Below are positions 42,433 to 51,870 of a DNA stretch of 64,000 bases, in pieces. Origin of the DNA: Noviherbaspirillum_A sp047237965 (GTDB taxonomy: Bacteria > Pseudomonadota > Gammaproteobacteria > Burkholderiales > Burkholderiaceae_D); NCBI RefSeq assembly GCF_047237965.1, contig NZ_JBDFLX010000001.1, positions 4,216,001 to 4,280,000 on the forward strand, written 5' to 3'. Made by a program: the position numbers and the translations under genes. Numbering within the stretch: the first letter of the stretch is position 1; every line of letters begins with the position of its first letter. The notes under the pieces were generated by a model. It saw only the letters and a program-made list of their open reading frames with translations, did not search any database and was not told the origin of the DNA.

Positions 42433-43206
42433 ATGGCAGAGGCCGTGCGTAAAACCACCAAGCTGGTCATTTTCGGCGTTGAAGATTTTGCCGATATCGC
42501 CTACGAATATTTCACCTGGGATTCCGACTATGAAGTCGTGGCGTTCGCCGTCGACCGCGCCTACCTGGAACCGGGGGAATGCCGCAAGTTTGGCCTGCCA
42601 GTGGTCGCGTTCGAGGACCTCCGCGCTGCTTTTCCACCGGAGGACCATGCCTTCTTTGCCGCGGTCGTCTATGCCGATCTGAACCGGCTGCGGGAACGGA
42701 TCTGTCAGCGGGCCAGGCAGCAGGGATACCGACTGGCCCGCTACGTCAGTTCGCGCGCCTTTGTATGGCGCAATGCGACGCTGGGAGAGCATTGCTTCAT
42801 TTTCGAGAACAATTGCGTCCAGCCTTATGCCAGCATCGGCGATAACGTCGTGCTCTGGTGCGGCAACCAGATCAGTCACCATGCCCGCATCGGTCATCAC
42901 TGCTTTCTGAGCGGCAGCGTCGCCGTGGGCGGATGGGCGAACGTTGGCGACCACTGCTTTGTCGGGCTCAATGCCACGCTGGCCAACAATACCGACCTGG
43001 GCGCACGCAGCTGGGTGTCGCATGGCGCGGTGCTTTCCGGCACGGTGCCGCCGGCTTCCTTCGTCAGCGCGGGCTCATCAGACATTGCCGCGCTGGACGA
43101 TGCCAGGCTGGCGCTTGCACTGCAGCGGGCGAGCCAGGCCAGGAAGCGCCATGGCGCAGCAGCGATGGCGCCGGCAGTCGACGGGCTGGATCTACCGTGC
43201 GATTAA
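42433..43206 (+). CDS. NeuD/PglD-like sugar O/N-acyltransferase (left-handed beta-helix)
   Basis: 257 residues. The N-terminal ~85 residues form a Rossmann-like domain (KLVIFGVEDFADIAYEYF), as in NeuD and PglD. From about residue 110 there are hexapeptide repeats of the left-handed beta-helix: NATLGEHCFIFENNCVQPYA, SIGDNVVLW, ARIGHHCFLSGSVAVGG and TDLGARSWVSHGAVL. The catalytic His is probably in NQISHHARIG. Such enzymes acetylate amino or hydroxyl groups of nucleotide sugars. A flavodoxin and an LRR gene follow in the same direction, and a WbqC gene faces them. The substrate is unknown. Confidence 0.8.
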   Translation: MAEAVRKTTKLVIFGVEDFADIAYEYFTWDSDYEVVAFAVDRAYLEPGECRKFGLPVVAFEDLRAAFPPEDHAFFAAVVYADLNRLRERICQRARQQGYRLARYVSSRAFVWRNATLGEHCFIFENNCVQPYASIGDNVVLWCGNQISHHARIGHHCFLSGSVAVGGWANVGDHCFVGLNATLANNTDLGARSWVSHGAVLSGTVPPASFVSAGSSDIAALDDARLALALQRASQARKRHGAAAMAPAVDGLDLPCD

Positions 43207-43294
43207 GCCCGGTTTCCCTGGAACGGCGCTTCCTTCCCCATGGCCCAGGCCGCCTATCCCGTCCTCTTTACGACGCTTTCACAGCAATACCGCG

Positions 43295-43747
43295 ATGAAA
43301 TCCCTTCTTGTCTACGGCTCCACATGGGGCAACACGAAAAAGGTGGTGCAGCGACTGCCGGAATGGCTTTCCTTCCCGATCGATATCGTCAATGTCAGCA
43401 CCCTTACCGACGACAGGTTATTTGCCGATTATGATTTGCTGGTCTTTTTCACGTCGACCTCGGGAGACCAGGAATTGCAGGCGGATATGGAGTCTTTCTT
43501 TGTCGGATGCAGGCCTGATCTGAATGGCAAGTTCTACGCGGTATGTGAACTGGGCAATTATTTCGGCTATGACGATTTTGATTTTGGCGCGGAACGTATC
43601 CTGAGCCATTTATTGCGCCAGGCAGGCGGACAGGAACTGATTCCGCCTTTTTCGATGGATACCTTTCCTGGCAGAGACTGGAATAGCCTGGGTCGATGGT
43701 GCGGCCTGCTCAACGATGCGGTGCAAAAGCGCGATGCACGATATTGA
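43295..43747 (+). CDS. flavodoxin
   Basis: 150 residues from the ATG at 43295. The FMN phosphate-binding loop is LVYGSTWGNTKKV, close to the flavodoxin GSTxGNT signature. The two FMN-stacking loops are near FFTSTSGDQEL and CELGNYFGYDDFDFGAE. It is a small single-electron carrier of the long-chain type. It starts 88 bases after the acyltransferase gene and overlaps the LRR gene start by 14 bases, so those two are translationally linked. The reductase partner is not evident here. Confidence 0.88.
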   Translation: MKSLLVYGSTWGNTKKVVQRLPEWLSFPIDIVNVSTLTDDRLFADYDLLVFFTSTSGDQELQADMESFFVGCRPDLNGKFYAVCELGNYFGYDDFDFGAERILSHLLRQAGGQELIPPFSMDTFPGRDWNSLGRWCGLLNDAVQKRDARY

Positions 43748-44723
43748 TGTCATTCGGGAACTGCGTCGTCGTATTGGACGCGATTTCAGTCATGAAATGG
43801 AAGGCGAGTCGGTTGTCGGTCTTTCGCTGGCATCGGACGATTGTATTTTCAGCGGCCTGATCCGCCACCACTCGGCGCAGGAAAAGAATGACATCCTGTT
43901 GCTGATAGCACGCCTCAAACAGCTGCGGACATTGAATCTGCGGCGGTGCATGCTGGGCACTATGCCGGATGAAATGGGTGAACTGGCATTGCTGAAGCAT
44001 CTCGATCTGGGCTCCAACAGCCTGGGCGCCGTACCGGGCTGGATTGCGCGTATCGACGATCTGGAATACCTCAATCTCGGCGTGAACCGGCTTGCTGCCC
44101 TGCCGCCATTCTTGGGGAAATTCGACAATATCAGCACATTGCTGCTGCATAAGAACAGCCTGCCTGAATTTCCCGATGTATTCGCGGGGAAAAAGCATAT
44201 CGGTTACCTGAATCTGTATTTCAACCGGATGCGTTTCATTCCCGACTTCATCTGGGATTTTTCAAGCATGCATACCTTCACCTGGGGCGTTTCCGCCATG
44301 AAGGAGTTGTCGCCCGACATCGCAAAATTACAGAACCTGCGCTACCTGACACTGGTGAACACCCGGATCAGCCATCTTCCCGACTGCTTCGGCGCGTTGG
44401 GGGCGCTGGAAGCCGTCCGGCTGCACAAAAACCAGCTAGGCGAATTGCCGGAGACGATAGGGAAGTTGCAGAACCTGCGGCAAATCACGCTATACATGAA
44501 TCAGCTGACGCGCTTGCCGACCACGTTCGGCCGGCTGCACCAGCTGGAAAAATTAAATCTCGCCAATAACCGGTTCCAGACTTTTCCCGAACAACTGTCG
44601 AATCTACCCAGGCTTTCCTGGCTGGCCTATTTCGGTAATCCGGATCAGGCCGCGCAGCCGCCTTTTGCATTCCAGGGCACGTTTCTAGGGACGCGTCCGC
44701 TGAATACCCGCGACGGCGGCTGA
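43734..44723 (+). CDS. leucine-rich-repeat protein
   Basis: 329 residues from the ATG at 43734 (a second ATG at 43716 is possible). About ten 23-residue LRRs of the bacterial/plant-like LxxLxLxxNxLxxLPxxxxxL type run from about residue 60 to 310, for example LALLKHLDLGSNSLGAVP, LEYLNLGVNRLAALPPFL, LEAVRLHKNQLGELPETI and LEKLNLANNRFQTFPEQL. No signal peptide, membrane segment, kinase or E3 ligase domain is seen. LRR proteins bind other proteins; some bacterial ones are secreted effectors, and the T3SS genes in the window make that worth considering, but the tight coupling to a flavodoxin argues for a cytoplasmic role. Confidence 0.8.
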   Translation: MHDIDVIRELRRRIGRDFSHEMEGESVVGLSLASDDCIFSGLIRHHSAQEKNDILLLIARLKQLRTLNLRRCMLGTMPDEMGELALLKHLDLGSNSLGAVPGWIARIDDLEYLNLGVNRLAALPPFLGKFDNISTLLLHKNSLPEFPDVFAGKKHIGYLNLYFNRMRFIPDFIWDFSSMHTFTWGVSAMKELSPDIAKLQNLRYLTLVNTRISHLPDCFGALGALEAVRLHKNQLGELPETIGKLQNLRQITLYMNQLTRLPTTFGRLHQLEKLNLANNRFQTFPEQLSNLPRLSWLAYFGNPDQAAQPPFAFQGTFLGTRPLNTRDGG

Positions 44724-44734
44724 ACGCGCGATGT

Positions 44735-45460
44735 TTACGGCACCGTGATGGCCGCTTCCGGCGCCTCGGCGGAAATCAGGTCATAGGCATCCAGAAAGCG
44801 GCGGATATCGCTGACGGAATTGAACATCAATACATCCACGATGGAAAGCCAGGAAACGAATTCCGCGCCGAACTGGCGGTATCGGATCTCGTGGGATTTG
44901 ATGAATTTGAGATCGATTCCCTGGCTGGCGAATTCCTCTTCCGAATAGAGATGCTGCCCGCCGATGGCATTGGTATAGCTGTCGGCGCCGAGCGCTTCGC
45001 AGATGGCCAGAATCTTTTCCTGTCCCTTCAGGGAATTGTCCTTTTTCACGCTGGAGGAAAGGATGAACCGCGTATGCAGGCCGAGATAGCGCGCAATGCT
45101 TTCCAGCTGATGCATCAGATAGAGATGGAGCCGCGGTTCGGGATAAGGCAACAGGGTTTCGAGCAGGGGCATTACCTGCTCGAAGTAAGGCGCCCGCGAA
45201 TAGGCCTGGCGAAACGTTTTGAGCAGGGTCGGCTGGTTGTCGCCAATCACGATTTCATTGATGCGCTTGGAAGAACTGGCCTCGCTCAAATTCAGAGTGA
45301 ACAGGTGGGCGTCATTGTTGAGCAGTATCCGGTTGCGATTGATCCAGCTGCGCTTGCGAAAGTTGACATCGTCAAAGACGACAAAAACATCGACATCCCG
45401 AATCATTTGAAAATACCCTATGTAAGGGAAAACATAGGGTTGCATGACGCTAACTCTCAT
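44735..45460 (-). CDS. WbqC family protein
   Basis: 241 residues from the ATG at 45460. It starts with the family signature VSVMQPYVFPYIGYFQMIRD and continues VFVVFDDVNFRKRSWINRNR, FTLNLSEASSSKRINE and a C-terminal HEIRYRQFGAEFVSWLSIVD. WbqC proteins occur in O-antigen and other glycan clusters, sometimes with modification roles on amino sugars; their reaction is not firmly known. It converges with the LRR gene with an 11-base gap. The longer frame to 45550 lacks a ribosome site. Confidence 0.85.
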   Translation of the reverse strand: MRVSVMQPYVFPYIGYFQMIRDVDVFVVFDDVNFRKRSWINRNRILLNNDAHLFTLNLSEASSSKRINEIVIGDNQPTLLKTFRQAYSRAPYFEQVMPLLETLLPYPEPRLHLYLMHQLESIARYLGLHTRFILSSSVKKDNSLKGQEKILAICEALGADSYTNAIGGQHLYSEEEFASQGIDLKFIKSHEIRYRQFGAEFVSWLSIVDVLMFNSVSDIRRFLDAYDLISAEAPEAAITVP

Positions 45461-45798
45461 TGGAGCAGGTTCCGCTGAAAAGGTGACAGGAATCGGAGCA
45501 ACAGGAAAAGAACCTGGACAGGTTCTTTTGCCTTGAGTTTCTTGAATCAATTAAAAAACGCACAGGACGGCGTCGACCGTTACCGCTTCGCCCATTGCAG
45601 ACTGGCACCTTCATTTGCGATGTTGAAATGCTGCCAGAAAGAAAATCGCTGATGTTGAGATAAATAAAGAAAAACCTGCAGGGTCATTAACCTTGATCAA
45701 CCCGAGAATTCCATTCTGATGGAGGCGTGGCGATGACGGTTCGCGCGGCAAAAAAAAAGCCGCCCGGGCGGCGGCTCTGGATAAATACACGCGGCGCT
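45461..45798. other. gene-free AT-rich stretch between wbqC-like gene and yggX
   Basis: 338 bases. The part from about 45540 to 45720 is much richer in A/T than its surroundings and holds no credible frame; it probably contains the promoter of the WbqC gene. Its right end holds the yggX terminator. Confidence 0.6.
45749..45773 (-). terminator. rho-independent terminator of yggX
   Basis: On the minus strand the perfect stem-forming sequence GCCGCCCGGGCGGC is followed by nine Ts (AAAAAAAAA on the plus strand at about 45750-45758). It lies 26 bases past the yggX stop. Confidence 0.8.
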
Positions 45799-46071
45799 TC
45801 AATCCGCGGGCGGCACATAACCCTGCGCCGCATCGGCGCCTTCGCCGAAGAAGTGCTTTTCCATCTGCGTGGCCAGGTATTTGCGGGCGCGGGTGTCGGC
45901 CAGGTTCAGGCGGTTTTCATTGACCAGCATGGTCTGGTGCTTGAGCCAGGCGGCCCAGGCTTCCTTGGATACGTTTTCCCAGAGCCGCTTGCCCAGTTCG
46001 CCGGGGTAGGGCGGGAAATCCAGGCCTTCGGCTTCCTTGTTGAGTTTGATGCAGTGGACCATGCGGGCCAT
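45799..46071 (-). CDS. yggX: probable Fe(2+)-trafficking protein YggX
   Basis: 90 residues, the full family length. It opens with the invariant MVHCIKLNKEAEGLDFPPYPG, seen here after MAR; the conserved cysteine is Cys7. The family's LGKRLWENVSKEAWAAWLKHQ and LVNENRLNLADTRARKYL stretches follow. YggX supports iron-sulfur cluster repair and oxidative-stress resistance. It is 81 bases downstream of argA on the same strand, probably with its own promoter. Confidence 0.95.
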   Translation of the reverse strand: MARMVHCIKLNKEAEGLDFPPYPGELGKRLWENVSKEAWAAWLKHQTMLVNENRLNLADTRARKYLATQMEKHFFGEGADAAQGYVPPAD

Positions 46072-46152
46072 AAGAATTCTCCAATTGGTTGATGCGGATA
46101 AGTGCGGCTGGATGCGCGCGTTTAAAGAGCATTAAAAAGTATAAGAGGGCAT

Positions 46153-47463
46153 TCAAAGCGTCTTGATCAGCACGAGCGACTTGCGTTGCCAGTTGTACAT
46201 GTGCTGCCGGTCTTCCGGCAAGTCGTCCACCGTGGCCGGCACGAAGCCGCGCTTGATGAACCAGTGAGCGGTGCGGGTGGTCAGCACGAACAGCTTCTTC
46301 ACGCCAGCCGCCCGCGCCCGGTTCTCCATGTGCTTGAGCAGGCGTTCGCCATCGCCCTGTGCCTGCACTTCCGGGTTGACCGTCAGGCAAGCCATTTCGG
46401 CCATCTGTTCCTCGGGGAAAGGATAGAGCGCCGCGCAGCCGAAGATCACGCCGTCATGCTCGATCACCGAGAAATAATCGATCTCCCGCTCGATCAGCTC
46501 GCGTCCGCGCTTGACCAGGGTGCCGTCGGCTTCCAGCGGCTCGATCAGCTTCAGGATGCCGCCGACGTCGTCGATGCTGGCGTCGCGCAGGCTTTCCAGG
46601 TTTTGCGACGAGATCATGGTGCCGACGCCGTCGTGGGTGAACAGTTCCAGCAGCGCCGAGCCGTCGGTCGAGAACGAGACCACGTGGGCGCGGGGCACGC
46701 CGCCGGTGCAGGCCTGCATTGCGTGCTTCAGATAAAAGGCCGAATCCGGCGGCAGGGCGCCGCTGTCGATGATGGCGCGCGCCTGGTGGCTGGACAGTTC
46801 GTGGATCTCGGCCCCGGTCAGGTCGGTCATCATCGGGGTTTCGGTGATGAAGATGAGCTTGTCGGCGCGCAGCGCGATCGCCGCGGCGACCGCGACGTCT
46901 TCCATGGTCAGGTTGAAAATCTCGCCGGTCGGCGAAAAGCCCAGCGGCGACAGCAATACCAGGCCGCCGGCATTGAGAATCGGCTGGATGGTCTCATATG
47001 CGATCTTCCGGGACACGCCGGTCAGTTCGAGGTCGACGCCTTCGATGATGCCGATCGGGCGGGCGGTTACGAAGTTGCCGGAAATGATGCGGATGGCGGC
47101 ATGCGCCATCGGCGTGTTGGGCAGGCCCTGGCTGAATGCGGCCTCGATGTCCAGCCGCAGTTCGCCGGCCGCCTCCTTGGCGCATTCCAGCGCCGCCGTG
47201 TCGGTGATGCGGATGCCCTTGTGGAAACGGGCCTCGACATTGCGCAAGGCCAGTTGCTCCTCGACCTGCGGCCGCGAGCCATGCACCACCACAATACGGA
47301 TTCCAAGCGCATGCAGCAATGACAAGTCGTGGGCCAGCACCGGCAGCGCGCCGGCCTTGACCAGCTCGCCCGGAAAGGCAACCACGAATGTTTTACCGCG
47401 AAAGGCATGTATATATGGCGCGACTGAACGCAGCCAGGCAACGAACTGAACGGGATTTTCCAT
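46153..47463 (-). CDS. argA: amino-acid N-acetyltransferase (N-acetylglutamate synthase)
   Basis: 436 residues. It makes N-acetylglutamate, the first step of arginine synthesis. An N-terminal amino-acid-kinase-like domain (FVVAFPGELVKAGALPVLAHD, IRIVVVHGSRPQVEEQL, VLLSPLGFSPTGEIFNL) binds arginine for feedback control. The C-terminal GNAT domain shows EMACLTVNPEVQAQGDGERLL and KKLFVLTTRTAHWFIKRGF. I use the ATG at 47463. The divergent helicase frame could also begin at 47462 on the opposite strand; that overlap is unlikely to be used. Confidence 0.95.
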   Translation of the reverse strand: MENPVQFVAWLRSVAPYIHAFRGKTFVVAFPGELVKAGALPVLAHDLSLLHALGIRIVVVHGSRPQVEEQLALRNVEARFHKGIRITDTAALECAKEAAGELRLDIEAAFSQGLPNTPMAHAAIRIISGNFVTARPIGIIEGVDLELTGVSRKIAYETIQPILNAGGLVLLSPLGFSPTGEIFNLTMEDVAVAAAIALRADKLIFITETPMMTDLTGAEIHELSSHQARAIIDSGALPPDSAFYLKHAMQACTGGVPRAHVVSFSTDGSALLELFTHDGVGTMISSQNLESLRDASIDDVGGILKLIEPLEADGTLVKRGRELIEREIDYFSVIEHDGVIFGCAALYPFPEEQMAEMACLTVNPEVQAQGDGERLLKHMENRARAAGVKKLFVLTTRTAHWFIKRGFVPATVDDLPEDRQHMYNWQRKSLVLIKTL

Positions 47464-47518
47464 GAGCGGCATTATAATTCGGTCCGCTCAGTCTGCACCT
47501 GAACCTTTCCAAGAATCC

Positions 47519-50500
47519 ATGCATAGAGAACCCCAGGCCCAGACGCCGCAAGCGCCGCAGCCGCTGCAGCCAAAGGAGAACGGCCGCCGGCAGCCACCCC
47601 TGCGCAATCCGCTTCCCGCGATTCATTTTCCCGAAGAACTGCCGGTCTCGGGCCGGCGCGACGAGATCACAGCCGCGCTGGCGGCGCACCAGGTCATCAT
47701 CGTCAGCGGCGAAACCGGCTCCGGCAAGACCACCCAGTTGCCCAAGATCTGCCTGGCGCTCGGCCGCGGCGAGCGCGGCCTGATCGGCCACACCCAGCCG
47801 CGCCGCATCGCCGCTTCCTCGACCGCGCGCCGCATCGCGCAGGAACTGGGCTCGCCGCTGGGCGAGCATGTCGGCTTCAAGGTGCGCTTCAACGACAACC
47901 TGACCAAGGGCGCCTGGGTCAAGCTGATGACAGACGGCATCCTGCTGGCCGAAACCCAGACCGACCCGCTGCTGAAGCAGTACGACACCATCATCATCGA
48001 CGAGGCGCACGAACGCAGCCTGAACATCGATTTCCTGCTGGGCTACCTGAAGCAGCTGCTGCCGCGCCGCCCGGACCTGAAGATCATCATCACCTCGGCC
48101 ACCATCGATGCCGAGCGCTTCGCCCGCCATTTCGGCCGCAATGGCACGCCGGCGCCGGTGATCGAGGTGTCGGGCCGCATGTACCCGGTGGAGATCCGCT
48201 ACCGGCCGGTGGAGCCGGGCGAGGGCGCGGCCAAGCCGGGCGCGGCGCCGACCGCGGCGCAGAAGGGCCGCGAGAAGCGCGACCTGATGGACGCGGTGGC
48301 CGATGCCGTCGATGAGCTGTGCGGCGTCGGTTCCGGCGACGTGCTGGTGTTCCTGCCGGGCGAGCGCGAGATCCGCGACGTGGCCGAGACCCTGCGCAAG
48401 CATCATCCGCCCCATGTCGAGATCCTGCCGCTGTTTGCGCGGCTGTCGGCGCAGGAGCAGGAGCGGGTGTTCAAGCCGACCAATGCGCGCCGCATCGTGC
48501 TGGCCACCAACGTCGCCGAAACCTCGCTGACGGTGCCGGGCATACGCTACGTGGTCGACGCCGGCACCGCGCGCGTGAAGCGCTACAGCTATCGCAACAA
48601 GGTCGAGCAGCTGCAGATCGAGCCGATCGCGCAGTCGGCCGCCAACCAGCGCGCCGGCCGCTGCGGCCGTGTCGCCGCGGGCGTGTGCATCCGGCTGTAT
48701 GACGAGCAGGACTTCCTGCAGCGGCCGAAATTCACCGAGCCGGAAATCCTGCGTTCGTCGCTGGCCGCGGTCATCCTGCGCATGAAGTCGCTGAAGCTGG
48801 CCGACGTCGAAAGCTTCCCCTTCATCGAGCCGCCGCTGGGCCGCGCCATCGCCGACGGCTACCAGCTGCTGCAGGAACTGGGCGCGGTGGACGATGCGAA
48901 TGTGCTGACGCCGCTGGGCCGGCAACTGGCCAAGCTGCCGCTGGACCCGCGGGTGGGCCGCATGATCCTGGCCAGCCGCGACCACGACTGCCTGAATGAG
49001 ATGCTGATCATCGCTTCGGCGCTGTCGGTGCAGGACCCGCGCGACCGGCCGCTGGAAGCGCAGGCCGCGGCCGACCAGGCGCATCGCAAGTTTGCCGATG
49101 ACAAGTCCGAGTTCCTGAGCTGGCTGAAGATCTGGAAGTGGTTCGAGGAAGCGATCGAGCACAAGAAGACCAACCGCCAGCTGCAGGACAACTGCCGCGC
49201 CAACTTCCTGTCGCAGATGCGCCTGCGTGAATGGCGCGATGTGCATACCCAGCTGCTGACCGTGGTGCGCGAGCAGGGCTGGCGCCTGAACGAGGCGCCG
49301 GCCACCTATGAGCAGCTGCATTCGGCGCTGCTGACGGGCCTGCTGGGCAATATCGGCTTCAAGTCGGAAGAGGACAACCTCTATCTCGGCGCGCGCGGCA
49401 TCAAGTTCCATATCTGGCCCGGCTCCTACCTGCAGAAGAAGGCCGGGCGCTGGATGGTGGCGGCCGAACTGGTCGACACCACCCGGCTGTATGCCCGCAC
49501 GATCGCGCAGATCCAGCCGGAATGGCTGGAGCGCATCGGCGGCCATCTGCTGAAGAAGTCATACGGCGAGCCGCGCTGGGAAAAGCGCGGCGCCCAGGTG
49601 GTGGCGTCCGAGCGCGCCACGCTGTACGGTCTGGTGGTCTACAGCCAGCGCCGCATCAGCTATGGCGCGATCAACCCGGCCGAGGCGCGCGAGATCTTCA
49701 TCCGCGACGCGCTGGTGGGCGGCGACTTCGACACCCGCGCGCCCTTCCTGGCCCATAACCAGAAGCTGGTGCGGGAAATCGAGAACCTGGAACACAAGTC
49801 GCGCCGCCTCGACGTGCTGGTGGACGACGAACTGATCGCCGCGTTCTACGACGAGCTGGTCCCGGAAGACATCCATAACGGCGCCGCCTTCGAGAAGTGG
49901 TATCGCCAGGCCAGTGCCGATAATCCCAAGCTGCTCTACCTGAACCGCGAAGACCTGATGCGGCATGAAGCCGCCGGCGTCACCACCGAGCTGTTTCCGA
50001 AGGTAATGCGGGTGGCGGGCGTCGAGATGGGCTTGTCCTATCATTTCGAGCCGGGCGCCGCGCGCGATGGCGTGACGCTGACGGTGCCGCTGTTTGCGCT
50101 GAACCAGGTGTCGGCCGAGCGCGCGGAATGGCTGGTGCCGGGCATGCTGAAGGACAAGGCGCACCTGCTGCTGAAGTCGCTGCCGCAAAAGCTGCGCCGC
50201 CACTGCGTGCCGCTGCCCGACTATGCGGCAGGCTTCGTCGCCAGGGTGGAGGAGCGCAAGATCCATGGCCGCGGCAGCCTGCTGGATGCGCTGATTGCCG
50301 ATGTGCGCGAGCAGACCGGCGTGATGATCCGGGTCGGCGACTTCAAGCTGGAAACCCTGCCGGCGCATCACTTCATGAATTTCAAGGTGATCGACGAGCA
50401 TGGCCGCCAGCTCGACATGGGCCGCAACCTGGCAGCGCTGCAGGCCGAGTTCGGCGGCCAGGCGCGCGAGCAGTTCCAGAAGATCGCCGAGCAGACCGTG

Positions 50501-51436
50501 ATCGCCGATGCGCCGGCGCCGGCGGCGGGCAAGGGCAGCGCCGGCAACAGCAAGGGCGGCAATGCGGAGGCTGCCGCCGCGCCGGGCGCCTATACCAACC
50601 TGACGACCTGGTCGTTCGGCGAATTGCCCGAGCTGCTGGAAATCCAGCAGGGCAGGCAGAAGCTGATCGGCTTCCCGGCGCTGGTGGACCGCGGCAGCCA
50701 CTGCGACCTGGAAGTGTTCGACGACCCGGCGGAGGCGGCGCGCATCCACCGCAACGGCCTGCGCCGCCTGTTCGCCCTGCAGCTGAAGGAGCAGATCAAG
50801 TTCCTGGAAAAGAACATTCCCGGCCTGCAGCAGATGGGCATGCAGTACATGGCGCTGGGCTCGCAGGAGGAATTGCGCGACCAGATCATCGAGGCCGGCC
50901 TGGACCGCGCCTGCCTGCAGGAGCCGCTGCCGACGAATGCCGAGGAATTCAGCGCACGGCGCGACCAGGGCAAGGGCAGGCTCGGGCTCCTGGTCAACGA
51001 GATCGCCCGGCTGGCGGCGCAGGTGCTGGCGGAATTCCATGCGCTGCCCAAGAAGCTGCAGGGCGCGCGCGCGCATGCGCAGGCGGTGGCCGATATCCAG
51101 TCGCAGGTGCAGGCATTGGTCGGCAAGCGCTTCATCGTCGATACCGACTACGCGCAGCTGGCCCATTTCCCGCGCTACCTGAAGGCCATCGGCGTGCGGC
51201 TGGACAAGCTGCGCGCCGACCCGTCGCGCGATGCGAAACTGATGGCGGAATGGCAGCAGGCCGCCGCGCCGTGGCAGCGGACGCAGAAAGGGCAGGGCGC
51301 GCGCGACCCGAAAATGCAGGAATACCGCTGGCTGCTGGAAGAGCTGCGGGTGTCGCTGTTTGCGCAGGAACTGAAAACGCCGATGCCGGTGTCGGCCAAG
51401 CGGCTCCAGAAGGTATGGGAGGCGATGCAGCGCTAG
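47519..51436 (+). CDS. hrpA: ATP-dependent RNA helicase HrpA (DEAH box)
   Basis: 1305 residues from the ATG at 47519. Helicase motif I is VSGETGSGKTTQLPK, motif II is IIIDEAHERSLNIDFLLGY, and motif VI is QSAANQRAGRCGRVAAG. HA2/OB-fold regions follow, then the long C-terminal DUF3418 region typical of bacterial HrpA (about 1300 residues). It remodels mRNA or ribosome complexes. An earlier in-frame ATG at 47462 would overlap the argA start, so I prefer 47519, which leaves 55 bases for the two promoters. Despite the symbol it has nothing to do with the Hrp type III pilus. Confidence 0.95.
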   Translation: MHREPQAQTPQAPQPLQPKENGRRQPPLRNPLPAIHFPEELPVSGRRDEITAALAAHQVIIVSGETGSGKTTQLPKICLALGRGERGLIGHTQPRRIAASSTARRIAQELGSPLGEHVGFKVRFNDNLTKGAWVKLMTDGILLAETQTDPLLKQYDTIIIDEAHERSLNIDFLLGYLKQLLPRRPDLKIIITSATIDAERFARHFGRNGTPAPVIEVSGRMYPVEIRYRPVEPGEGAAKPGAAPTAAQKGREKRDLMDAVADAVDELCGVGSGDVLVFLPGEREIRDVAETLRKHHPPHVEILPLFARLSAQEQERVFKPTNARRIVLATNVAETSLTVPGIRYVVDAGTARVKRYSYRNKVEQLQIEPIAQSAANQRAGRCGRVAAGVCIRLYDEQDFLQRPKFTEPEILRSSLAAVILRMKSLKLADVESFPFIEPPLGRAIADGYQLLQELGAVDDANVLTPLGRQLAKLPLDPRVGRMILASRDHDCLNEMLIIASALSVQDPRDRPLEAQAAADQAHRKFADDKSEFLSWLKIWKWFEEAIEHKKTNRQLQDNCRANFLSQMRLREWRDVHTQLLTVVREQGWRLNEAPATYEQLHSALLTGLLGNIGFKSEEDNLYLGARGIKFHIWPGSYLQKKAGRWMVAAELVDTTRLYARTIAQIQPEWLERIGGHLLKKSYGEPRWEKRGAQVVASERATLYGLVVYSQRRISYGAINPAEAREIFIRDALVGGDFDTRAPFLAHNQKLVREIENLEHKSRRLDVLVDDELIAAFYDELVPEDIHNGAAFEKWYRQASADNPKLLYLNREDLMRHEAAGVTTELFPKVMRVAGVEMGLSYHFEPGAARDGVTLTVPLFALNQVSAERAEWLVPGMLKDKAHLLLKSLPQKLRRHCVPLPDYAAGFVARVEERKIHGRGSLLDALIADVREQTGVMIRVGDFKLETLPAHHFMNFKVIDEHGRQLDMGRNLAALQAEFGGQAREQFQKIAEQTVIADAPAPAAGKGSAGNSKGGNAEAAAAPGAYTNLTTWSFGELPELLEIQQGRQKLIGFPALVDRGSHCDLEVFDDPAEAARIHRNGLRRLFALQLKEQIKFLEKNIPGLQQMGMQYMALGSQEELRDQIIEAGLDRACLQEPLPTNAEEFSARRDQGKGRLGLLVNEIARLAAQVLAEFHALPKKLQGARAHAQAVADIQSQVQALVGKRFIVDTDYAQLAHFPRYLKAIGVRLDKLRADPSRDAKLMAEWQQAAAPWQRTQKGQGARDPKMQEYRWLLEELRVSLFAQELKTPMPVSAKRLQKVWEAMQR

Positions 51437-51581
51437 TGCAGTGCCGGTTATCGACTGCTTGTGTCAGTTGTGCATTGCCTGCCAGCGGCATGCACGCCAC
51501 ACAGTGTCGTTTTATTGCTTACAGTTGCCCTTGTGCACGACTATTTTTGCGATAATCGCCGGCAACTATCTGGCCACTATC

Positions 51582-51761
51582 ATGTTTATTCTTGCGAAAA
51601 ACTTTCTCGCCCGCCTTTTCCTGATGCTCGTGGCGCCTTCCTACATTGCAAGCCAACCTGTTTCCGGCGCCGCCATGGTTTTTTCCCTCACCGATTATCT
51701 GATTGCCGCTCTGGTTCTGATCGCCCTGGCGGTCTGGTTCGAGCGCTGGTGGCGCAAGTAG
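51582..51761 (+). CDS. possible small membrane protein
   Basis: A 59-codon frame with two hydrophobic stretches: FLARLFLMLVAPSYIA, and near the end TDYLIAALVLIALAVWFERWW, which is a convincing membrane helix with a basic/aromatic end. A shorter version from the ATG at 51675 would keep only the second helix. There is no clear ribosome site for either. It lies in the 434-base gap between hrpA and the Wza-like gene, where I see no other feature. It may be a real small protein or chance. Confidence 0.25.
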   Translation: MFILAKNFLARLFLMLVAPSYIASQPVSGAAMVFSLTDYLIAALVLIALAVWFERWWRK

Positions 51762-51870
51762 GCCCGTTCCGCCGCGCTTGCGGGCCGCCTGCCTTCTGAT
51801 GTAGCTCAATGAACAAGTTGTGCCTGATACTACATTTGAACGACATATTCAGAGTGTTGGTGGACGGAAC

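Noticed and set aside
47393..51166. Two long minus-strand frames (717 and 535 codons)
   Set aside because: Both are antisense to the hrpA helicase and show no domain.
47519..51436. hrpA as part of the type III secretion system
   Set aside because: The protein is a 1305-residue DEAH-box helicase; the shared symbol with the Hrp pilus is coincidence.
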